Positions 40,301 to 47,365 of a DNA stretch of 64,000 nt are shown piece after piece. Numbering within the stretch: position 1 is the stretch's first letter; every line of letters starts with the position of its first letter. The translations under genes were made by a program, and so were the position numbers. This DNA is from Chrysophaeum taylorii (Eukaryota; Sar; Pelagophyceae; Pelagomonadales; Pelagomonadaceae): contig JAQMWT010000341.1 of NCBI GenBank assembly GCA_029834535.1, positions 62,001-126,000 of the forward strand, written 5' to 3'. The notes below the pieces were generated by a model. The model was given only the letters and a program-made list of their open reading frames with translations, was not told the DNA's origin and did not search any database.

Positions 40301-41412
40301 AACAGCTCGGCTTTGCGCGCGCGGGCCCGCGACTGCCGCCGCGCGAGCCCAAAACACCGCCAAGTCCACAGCGCGCGTTGACATGCCCTCATCAAAGCTC
40401 TCACCATCGCATGCGCCGAGAGTCGGCGCGATGCGGCGCGGGCCCGTAGCACCGAAAACGCGATCCTCGGCGCTCGCTCGCCGGCAAATCCGCGAGCGCG
40501 CAGCGTCGAGCGGCGCGCGAGCAGCTTCGAGCACGCGCGGTCCCTGAGACATGTAAAGGCGCGGAGCGTGGCGGCGCGGGACGCATGGTCGTCGAGGGCG
40601 GCGGCGCGGGTCGCGAGGTCCCGCCACCCTCGCAGCAGGCGGCCGCGGAGAACGGTCTCGAATACGAGCGCCGCGGACGACGCTAAAACGGTACTAGTCT
40701 TCCTTCGCCCGAGAGCGACGTACCACCTGAGCAAAGCGACCAAGGGGAGCTCAAGAGCCGCGCGCTTGAACAGCGCGAGCACGCGCATCGAGAGGACCAT
40801 GTTTTCCTCCTCCTCCTCCTCTTCGCGGCTCTTCTTCGCCGTCGTCGAGCCAACCTCGGACGACGAAAAACGCGGCGGCTTTGGGTCCGCGACGATGATG
40901 GGCGAGCGGGTTGACGGATGGACGGCGACCTCCGCGCGCGGCGACAACATCGAGTCGTGTCTCGTTTCGCTCGAAGAGGTCTGGCCATCCTCGTCGTCGT
41001 CGAGGTCGAGGTCGAGGTCGAGGTCGAGGTCGAGGTCTCGGAGCGAGAGCTTCCCCTCTTCGGTCTTCCCCTCTTCGGTCTCGCGACGACGACGACGACG
41101 ACGAGTTTTCCTTCGGCGCGACATCGGAACCGCGACGTAGCGATGCAAACGACGGAGCTTGCGGCGCCAGTCGGCGAGTGGGTCGGCCTCGACGCGAAGC
41201 AAAAGCTGGAGGAGCCAGCGCTGTTGGTGTGGCGTGAGATTGTACTTCTTCATCACCGTCGAGGCCTCGCGCACGGCGCGCTCGGGCAAGGCGTTCTCGT
41301 ACCTCATCCACCCATCGTCGACGCGCGAGCCGCGAGGGCTCGACGCCGACCTCGCCTTGGTCGCGCGCTCCCATATTTCGTCAAGAACGCGGCGGGCGGC
41401 GTCGAGCTCCAT
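37345..41412 (-). CDS. Large IQ-motif repeat protein (calmodulin/centrin binding)
   Basis: A 1355-aa single-exon protein, Arg-rich and helical. After an N-terminal region (MELDAARRVLDEIWERATKA) and an acidic hexanucleotide-encoded DL repeat, a central block of roughly twenty or more IQ-type units follows (for example VQSLARGVKQRQAYLRE, LQRLARGANVRKTL, TQALFRGSRCGWIF, VQRTARGARVRRHF). The C-terminal third has Trp-containing helical units such as CFFAWHALSRRWRRS and LERWRAFVLRRRARR that resemble Sfi1 centrin-binding repeats. No motor or CH domain is visible, so it is neither myosin nor a canonical ASPM. A cytoskeletal or centrosome/basal-body scaffold bound by calmodulin-like proteins is inferred. 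Divergent from the thioredoxin-fold gene with 59 bp between starts. Confidence 0.8.
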   Translation of the reverse strand: MELDAARRVLDEIWERATKARSASSPRGSRVDDGWMRYENALPERAVREASTVMKKYNLTPHQQRWLLQLLLRVEADPLADWRRKLRRLHRYVAVPMSRRRKTRRRRRRRETEEGKTEEGKLSLRDLDLDLDLDLDLDDDEDGQTSSSETRHDSMLSPRAEVAVHPSTRSPIIVADPKPPRFSSSEVGSTTAKKSREEEEEEENMVLSMRVLALFKRAALELPLVALLRWYVALGRRKTSTVLASSAALVFETVLRGRLLRGWRDLATRAAALDDHASRAATLRAFTCLRDRACSKLLARRSTLRARGFAGERAPRIAFSVLRARAASRRLSAHAMVRALMRACQRALWTWRCFGLARRQSRARARKAELFFAARGLLNRLRARASRRRAVLLVLARAQARVRRRPIARTFATTCRAALVLQTYVREIEARRRFRRFKGCLVVVQSLARSRAAICFRAALTLRRERAAARVQSLARGVKQRQAYLRERRAARRVQALARGYRALCRYATRQRLVVVLQATCRTRLARRDFLVLRKAATDTEAWIRASGAARPYRARRDVSLRLQRLARGANVRKTLDKWHAAAAKTQALFRGSRCGWIFVRQRALALLLQKACRARLYRRAFLFLRLCIIFIQAIARVVVARSRYRTMLSALRRLQGAFRMILARTQYARCLASVISLQIQSRKRAARERYRATRASVIVVQRTARGARVRRHFVGQRNGALLIQLAYRGFVSRTAFGAKRSVISLLQRRARRVVDRRWFLKAQSRIILAQKLIRRASARRKYRSIATCARGLQLHARRLRARRELAKRRRSIQRVQAFARSTIARRCWSRQLCFIIGLQTRARAVLRKRFEAAVLVQTAYRSRAASVRFALLSKVLVVQIQLIARCRQAVKHKARLCDAVCCLQRSFRLALCELRRRKSRIQRYSARRAKRTVLDGLRRRLQTATRRQQIRSLAHYLFRWTGRVRSIRRLRHALRTMSDLRTKESIRLWHDRASVAARSRGAQTTRGRDLTNRRMVARAMSALHFFVLCQRKVYRSNSKALEWRISRRLSTCFFAWHALSRRWRRSRFRFRVAVRHHESCSLRVALGTWASQVACRQQALERGSAASHNVVRWKARRVYLERWRAFVLRRRARRNSDAAKARAMNSYRQRRVLRNNLFALIERRCSNRHRNHWAAQKREARRARRRIRDWHEKAVYRKQSEFRALVAQDENARCRVRGAVSRWFETILNHRRERQTVDARRAIRRLRDWSRLRRVSRLKAAHLVGRAFFDWRLAAVDCAVALSYYRDNLLRRVLTKWRVWVSGSRQVLFRAITVEHSQPKKNLGLLHLADDDSDFDFDDDGIGGGGGGRGVFHY
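41000..41039. repeat. GAGGTC hexanucleotide repeat inside the IQ gene
   Basis: Encodes alternating Leu-Asp on the minus strand. The unit length keeps the frame, so expansion is tolerated. Confidence 0.85.
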
Positions 41413-41471
41413 CAGTTGTACTATCTACTACTTACTGTAGGGTAAGGTTATCAAATCGAAAAAAAAATAAT

Positions 41472-42435
41472 ATGGTTCGGATCATCAGCATCTTCTTGTG
41501 TGTTGTTGTAGCCAGCGGCGACGAGAACCTGCTCCTCACCAAGGAGAACTTGGATTGGGTCGTGTCTGGTCGGGCCGTGATGCTGCAGTTTACGGTGGAG
41601 CACGAGGGCTGCGGCGCGTGCAACGAGTCGAGGGCCAAGTGGCAGCAGCTCGCCCTCGAGTTCAAGCAGTCGCGGGAGGTAATGATCGGGCGGGTGGTGT
41701 GCGACGCGAGCCAAGGCGGCGAGGCCCTGTGCGACGACGTCCTCGACAACGATCCGCTCGCGACGTACCCGAGCGTGTGGTACGGAAGTCCGTTCGCTCT
41801 CCGGAGATACTACGGCGGAAAGAGTTTCGAAGATATGGCGGCGGTCGCCGCTATGCTCCGGGCGCCGTGCTCGCCGTGGCGGCGCGACCGATGCGATCCC
41901 GAGGCCCTCGCCGAGTTGGACGCGTATTTAAACCTCGACGACCGCGACTTGAACGAGATCGTCGTGACGACGCAGATCTCGGTACGCGAGAAACTGAACT
42001 CTATAGATAACCACTTCGACAAGAAGCGGGATGATGTGTTGCGCCAGCTCGATGCCTACGAGGTCTTGGCGACGGTAGAGGTGGAACGTATCATCACCTC
42101 GATCGAAGCTGCGCGGACGGTCGTCAGGACGCGAAAAGCGCTCGATCCGTCTACTCCCGTGCACGACCTCCTCGACGACAGCGCTTGGGCGAGGCCCGGG
42201 GAAGCCTACAGTGACGACGACCTCATGCCCCGTCAGTACGTGATGCGACGATTTTTTTATTCCCCTCGCAGGCTTCACCTACTACGACGACGAGGACGTC
42301 GAGCCTCTCTACGAAGATGAATACTACAATCGGCATCCCGACGACATATATGCCCAAGCCCGCGAGTACGCGGACGCCTACGTCGACCCCGAGGATCTCG
42401 GCTTCTCCCCCGCGGATTCCTCCTACGAGGACTAA
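41472..42435 (+). CDS. Thioredoxin-fold secretory-pathway protein
   Basis: Exons 41472..42231 and 42272..42435, with a 40-nt intron (donor GTCAGT, acceptor TCGCAG), give 307 aa. Signal peptide MVRIISIFLCVVVASG is followed by a thioredoxin-like domain: VMLQFTVEHEGCGACNESRA with C47-G-A-C50, then DPLATYPSVWYG with the cis-Pro, and RRYYGGKSFEDM. The active site CGAC is unlike the CGHC of true PDI. A long helical region (EKLNSIDNHFDKKRDDVLRQ) and an acidic, Tyr-rich C-terminus (YYDDEDVEPLYEDEYYN) follow. No KDEL is present. The second exon is only coherent after splicing. Likely a lumenal or secreted thiol oxidoreductase. Confidence 0.78.
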
Positions 42436-42440
42436 GCGAG

Positions 42441-42477
42441 CGTTACGTTGCGTTACGTTACGTTACGTTACGTTACG
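42441..42477. repeat. GTTAC pentanucleotide tandem repeat
   Basis: Six to seven CGTTA/GTTAC units immediately 3' of the thioredoxin-fold gene, one unit imperfect (GTTGC). Confidence 0.85.
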
Positions 42478-42669
42478 CGCGTGGAACGGTAATCAATCAA
42501 CACCACCTTATCAAACAAACAAACTAAATAACTAAATAAACAAATAACTTGGGGGCGAGACGACGGCGATGACGAACGAAGGAGCGAATGTCGGTCGGTC
42601 GGAGTAATTCTTGGCGAGCAGGTTGTGGGTGCGCACACGACGGTGGATCGCGGCTCGGCGAAAACAGGC

Positions 42670-43506
42670 CTAGCTCGACGGCTCATCACCATCATCATCG
42701 AGGTAGTCGGAACCCGTTTCGTCAAAGCTCAGTTCGTCCAAGCTGCGTTGCGTGCGCCACTTTATGGGTTTCGCCGCAAGAACCAAGTCGCGCGCGACGT
42801 CGACCGTGCGGCGATTGACGACGAGAAGCTCGGCGCGACTTTTGGTGATGATAATAGGGCGGAGCCACGTGGGCATAATCGGTTCAAAGTCGAGCTTGAA
42901 GCGCACCTCGACGAGCGTACCTTGATCGACCGGAGAACAGACCCACGCCGTCTCGACCGCTAAGGAGTTTGACATGGGAAAGCCGGCGAAAGACGACCGC
43001 TCGCGGACGACGAGTCCCGCCTTGCGCTGGAGCTTTATGGTCGGGATTGCGAAGCCTCGGAGTCCACACCAGCGCGGGACAGGCACGTTGAGCGGGTGTC
43101 GGGTGTCGACCCGACGCGACCCGTTGTGCCACTCGCCCACTTTGGGCTCTTCGCCGTCGAGCACCTTGGCGTAGAACTCCGCCGAACCCCACAGAGCCTC
43201 CATGACGTCCTTCGGCGAGGCCTCGAGGTGGAATTCGGCGATGCGTTCGAGCTTCGCCACCTCGGCCGCAAGCTCGGCGGCCTCCGTGTCCTCGGGCCTC
43301 GCCACGGGGATCACCCCCCCCTCGTCGTCCGACTCCGCCATCACGCAATCCACCGACGCCTCGACCTTCTTGGGAGGCCACGCCGACGCGACGGAGAGAA
43401 ACTGCAGGAGGACCACGGCAGCGATCGCTAGTGGTGCATCCGACGACGCTGCGCAGGTGCACACCAGGTCGCGGACGAGGGCCAACCAGCTCCTGTATGA
43501 CGTCAT
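42670..43506 (-). CDS. VASt-domain lipid-transfer-like membrane protein
   Basis: A 278-aa protein. An N-terminal hydrophobic segment (APLAIAAVVLLQFLSVASAW) is probably a membrane anchor. Residues ~90-265 look like a VASt (StART-like) domain: AEFHLEASPKDVMEALWGSA, then a W-H-N-G-S-R-R strand, KAGLVVRERSSFAGFPMS, AVETAWVCSPVDQGTLVEVR and FKLDFEPIMPTWLRPIIITK. In other eukaryotes VASt domains transfer sterols at membrane contact sites, usually after a GRAM domain, which is absent here. The acidic tail ends DDDGDEPSS. It is a single exon, ATG at 43506. Confidence 0.75.
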   Translation of the reverse strand: MTSYRSWLALVRDLVCTCAASSDAPLAIAAVVLLQFLSVASAWPPKKVEASVDCVMAESDDEGGVIPVARPEDTEAAELAAEVAKLERIAEFHLEASPKDVMEALWGSAEFYAKVLDGEEPKVGEWHNGSRRVDTRHPLNVPVPRWCGLRGFAIPTIKLQRKAGLVVRERSSFAGFPMSNSLAVETAWVCSPVDQGTLVEVRFKLDFEPIMPTWLRPIIITKSRAELLVVNRRTVDVARDLVLAAKPIKWRTQRSLDELSFDETGSDYLDDDGDEPSS

Positions 43507-45819
43507 GGGGTTTGGGAAATATTAACAAACGTCCACAGGCCCCTTATGTCCCAGAAGTATCTACAACGGCGATAACCAGCCTGCCGTTGCCACTTTACTT
43601 TTTTTTCTTTCCTTCTCCTCGACAGAAGATAACGGGCAGAGTTTTAAATTCGGACGAATAATGCCTAGAGCTTTCTCACCACCCCCCGATATCCATCCAA
43701 ACCTTGTGACCGACGTGGCCCTCCCTCCCTGGTCGACAACCGCGAAACTCAAGGAGGAAGAAGAAGAAGAAGAAGAAGAAGAAGAAGAAGAAGATGAAAG
43801 GTCGAAACACGGCCCTGGCTTGTCTTCGTTATGGGGCTGCCCGTGCTGCATAATGGGTAGGGGGAGTGGGCCAGCGGCTGCTGGGAGCACCGTAACTAAC
43901 TAACACCTCGGAGTCCCGCGGCAGGACATGAGAGGCAGGAAACTGACGCGGCGTTGATGAAAACGTACAACTCCCGTCGTTGTCGTCATCCCTGTTGGCG
44001 ACAATCATTATGCCGCTGTTTTCCTCTTCCGTGCCCACTTTTACTCGGCTTTCCAGCGAGGTGCCGCCCGCATTATTTTTTAACTCCTCCTTGACCTCGT
44101 CGATCGAGGCCCTTGGTGATCGTGACGCGCGCAACGCCGCACTCGGTGCCCGTACTTCATTCATGCCGCCCCTGCACATCACGACGGTGCTGCACTTGCG
44201 GTTCCAATTTCGCAACCATCCAACCAACCGGTATTGGCTCGCGGCGACGCATATTATTCGGCGATTATGCCGTCATCGGTTGGGGGAGTCGTACAGTATC
44301 TCGCTGAGTACGGTATCTCGATGAGATTGCGAAGAGGGTCGATGAGACCGAGTCCGTAACGCCTGCCTGCATCGATGAACTCCTTGCGCAGCAGTCTCTT
44401 TTTTTTTTTTTATCCGGCATTACGGCGTGTTTTGCAGGGAAACTTGGGACGCGCTACCCAAGTACAAAAAATGTTACAACTTACGATGGTGTTCGTGCGC
44501 GTCATTTCGGTATCCTGCTCCCTATAGTAACGGTCACATAACGGGTTCGTTGTTCACTTCGTCTGACAAAGTGCGTCTGACCAGTAATTATTACATTCCG
44601 AACTGTGGCCAACCAGCCAGCTCAACCACCGCAGCCAGACGCAGCCACAGCCAGGCAATCCAGCCACCGCGGCAACCAGTCCTGCCACCTCCGACGGCGC
44701 TGTGCCGCCTCCCGCAGCGCACGACCCATCGTTCCGCCGCCGCTGCCGCTGCCCCACCGCGATGGCACCGGCGTCGGTCTTTTTCCCGGCCCCAGTCATG
44801 CCTCCGCCCACGCCGGTCGTGTTCAAACGCAACAGCGCCCGTACCGGCGCCCACAGTCCGTCGTACCCCCGCCCGCGACGGCAAGAGTCATGCCGCCATT
44901 GGTCATGCCACCTCGAGGCCCTATCCTACACTCCATCATGCCGGCCCGTCCTCACGCGGCAGCCTTCCAAAGCCCATCACAGCCAACGACATTCTTGTGC
45001 CTCACACTCGAACACCCCGAATAGCCCTCGACGACCTCAAAAGCATCACCGCCTTGGACCTCGTCGTCGACTTGCTTGACTGCTTATTGCCTTCCACGAT
45101 GACACGCCAGAAGAGGTCGCGCTGCGACAAGGTGCTCAATCTGGCGACGCATGGCCGCCACGGGCGGCCGAAGTCGACAAACCTAGAACATTTGAAATTG
45201 GCCAATACCGCGCCCTCGACGCCAAACTTGTCGACCTTACTTCGCAGGGCTCTACAATGTGCACAAGGACCCATCGATGCCGACGCCTAGGACCTTCAAA
45301 GCGAGCATGCGCGCCACATACCTCGACGAACGCATCAAGGACATCAAGAAACTCAAAGGAGCCACCGAGTGGACTTAAGGGCTGCGCATCGCGAGCGTCG
45401 ACAGATCTGATCACCCGCGAGCCCGCCCCGGAACCGCCCCTGAACCGCCGGCCAGCCGCGGGCGGCAGAAGAACTACACACTCAAGCAGAACTAAGAACG
45501 CATAACCCGCCGAGGCCGGTTTGCCTGCTCGGGCTGACCTCGTAGCCTAGTGCTGGAAGGCCGCGGAATGCCCCTTCTGCGCGGCGTAGGAAGTCCAGGG
45601 TGCCACCGCGCCGCTACCGCCGGCGGATGCACGGCGTGCGCACACGGCGGTCGCCGGCCGACACCGGGGCTGGCCGGCGGCGAGACGGACCAGAGGCGCC
45701 GTGCCGGATCCTTCGGGGCCGGAACACTTTTTCCGGATCGGCCGGAAATGTCTGTTTTTCTAGTAGGAATGTGACGACCCTTGTTGACCACAAGCAAGGG
45801 TTTCAAAGTTGTTGTCGGA
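43507..45819. other. Gene-poor stretch with degenerate coding-like segments
   Basis: No intact gene. A GAA microsatellite lies at 43755-43795. Minus-strand fragments at ~44250-44390 (LLRKEFIDAGRRYGLGLIDP) and ~43900-44225 (IDEVKEELKNNAGGTSLES) look once-coding. A plus-strand Gln/Pro-rich region (~44600-45000) shifts frame repeatedly. At ~45190-45378 two frames give TFEIGQYRALDAKLVDL and YNVHKDPSMPTPRTFKASM separated by a frameshift. This pattern suggests decayed mobile or duplicated gene DNA. No integrase, transposase or RT motif was recognised. Confidence 0.45.
43755..43795. repeat. GAA trinucleotide microsatellite
   Basis: About thirteen GAA units in non-coding DNA. Confidence 0.88.
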
Positions 45820-47031
45820 ATGTGGGCTCATCTTCGACAACAACAAAAGGGTGAGACGAAGAGTTCACCAGGCCCGGCCTCGTGCGAGGACGACGGCCTC
45901 GACGAGCTGATGCGGAGTCTGTCGACGTCGGCCTCGTCGAAAGAAAAAAACTTCTCTGCGGCGTGCGCGGAGGAATCCGCGACGACCAACAAGGGGAGTA
46001 TGGATGACGACGACGACGACGAGTGCGACGAGGACGTGCTGTCGGCCTATGAGGCGATACAGCAGCTGCGATTGGGGCTGGCGGACCCGAGCGTGAACGA
46101 GGAGGTCGCAGACCGGCTGGCGATGGTGGACGATTGCGGCGAAGGATTCGTCGAGTACTATCGCAAAAAGACGAACCTGCGCGAGTATACGCTAAACGTC
46201 GAGTTGCGGCGAAACGCCTTCGAAGTCAGCGTGGACGGGGAAGCCGCGGGTGTCGATGCGCTTGCCACCGCACGGGGCGACGACGAGCTCGTCGTCCGGC
46301 TCGCGAACCAGAGCGTTTTCGCCGACGTTATCTGCGAGCTTTCGCAGACTCTCGAGACACACGGGCTCAATAAGGTCGGCGCGGCAGTCGGCGCCGCGCA
46401 AAAGGGTGGGTCGTACGCCCTGTCGCTCGGGAACAACCGGTCGCTCCGCGCTTCGTTGGACCTTGAAGTCTCTGTCCCGACGGAGTGCGACAAGCTCGTC
46501 CTCGCGTCCTTTCCGTGCCAAGTCTGCGTCCTCGTTAGCGGCGGTTTCCCTCGACCACGCCGGACCGTCGATCGTGCGCGCTTGACGCGGATATTTGACG
46601 AAGACGTCCTGGACGCCGCCCGCTTCTTGGCACGCGTCGCGCGCGAAGGACCGTGTTCTGCGCCTCCCGCCCCGACCATCGTCGGACCCTCGCGCGTCTT
46701 GAGGGCCGCGGCGCGCGGTGTCTCGGGTATCATGACCTCCTTGGACGAGGCGGGTCGTCGTCTCGCGGCCTCCTCCCCCCCCGTGCCCCCCAGGTCTATC
46801 TCACCCCCCGTCTGGTCCTCCACCCGCTTCTTCTCGCGAGCCTCCGACCCAGGGATCATCATCCAGGAGACCCAATGCCAGGATCACCACCATCATCAGG
46901 ATCCCCTCTCGACGCGCACGTCGCCGACCTTGTCTTCTTCGGCCTCGGTCTCGGACAACAACAACAACAACAACAACGACGACACCAGGCTTCTCGCCGA
47001 GCTCCTCGACTCGCGTCTAGGATACGCGTGA
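45820..47031 (+). CDS. Acidic orphan protein, 403 aa
   Basis: First ATG at 45820 (MWAHLRQQQKGETKSS). It has an acidic stretch MDDDDDDECDEDVLSAYEAI, then a compact region ~residues 75-240 that reads like a folded domain (YYRKKTNLREYTLNVELRRN, VFADVICELSQTLETHG, ALSLGNNRSLRASLDLEVS). It ends with a Ser/Pro/Asn/His-rich disordered tail. No family recognised. Codon use is GC-rich at third positions as in neighbouring genes, and the frame is intact, so it is probably real. It converges on a small minus-strand ORF. Confidence 0.6.
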   Translation: MWAHLRQQQKGETKSSPGPASCEDDGLDELMRSLSTSASSKEKNFSAACAEESATTNKGSMDDDDDDECDEDVLSAYEAIQQLRLGLADPSVNEEVADRLAMVDDCGEGFVEYYRKKTNLREYTLNVELRRNAFEVSVDGEAAGVDALATARGDDELVVRLANQSVFADVICELSQTLETHGLNKVGAAVGAAQKGGSYALSLGNNRSLRASLDLEVSVPTECDKLVLASFPCQVCVLVSGGFPRPRRTVDRARLTRIFDEDVLDAARFLARVAREGPCSAPPAPTIVGPSRVLRAAARGVSGIMTSLDEAGRRLAASSPPVPPRSISPPVWSSTRFFSRASDPGIIIQETQCQDHHHHQDPLSTRTSPTLSSSASVSDNNNNNNNDDTRLLAELLDSRLGYA

Positions 47032-47104
47032 TACATTAGCACTTTTAGACTTGCGGGTGGCTTGAGACAACAGGACAGCAGCTTCTGAGCCACGACGTCA
47101 CGTC

Positions 47105-47365
47105 TCACCTCGTGCGAGTAAATGGAGGAGGAAGACGCTCGTCTCTCTCGGCGCCTCGATCGTAGTAGTCATCGTCATCGTCTTCGTCCTTATAGGCCAC
47201 GATACTCGCGGTGATAGATTCGGTGCGCGCGGAGACCGGCGAGCCCTCGGCTGCGGCCCAAGCTCGCTGCAATTCTTCTCTGCCGCAAGCAAAAGACTCA
47301 GGACCGACCTTGACGGTTGAATAAATGACCTGGTGGATACGTATCCTGACGCCACTGGCAGTCAT
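47105..47365 (-). CDS. Small hypothetical protein, 86 aa
   Basis: ATG 47365, MTASGVRIRIHQVIYSTVKV, then FACGREELQRAWAAAEGS and an acidic Tyr tail (DDDDDYYDRGAERDE). It is GC-biased at third positions and does not lie antisense to confirmed coding exons, which supports a real gene. Its start codon overlaps the start codon of the plus-strand cyclic-nucleotide-binding gene in the tetranucleotide CATG. No family recognised. Confidence 0.4.
   Translation of the reverse strand: MTASGVRIRIHQVIYSTVKVGPESFACGREELQRAWAAAEGSPVSARTESITASIVAYKDEDDDDDYYDRGAERDERLPPPFTRTR

Noticed and set aside
45781-45819. TTG start 13 codons before the acidic orphan's first ATG
   Set aside because: Non-ATG starts are not credible without evidence in a eukaryote; ATG 45820 was used. 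The same reasoning moved starts at 14020, 35342, 50783, 52191 and 59620.
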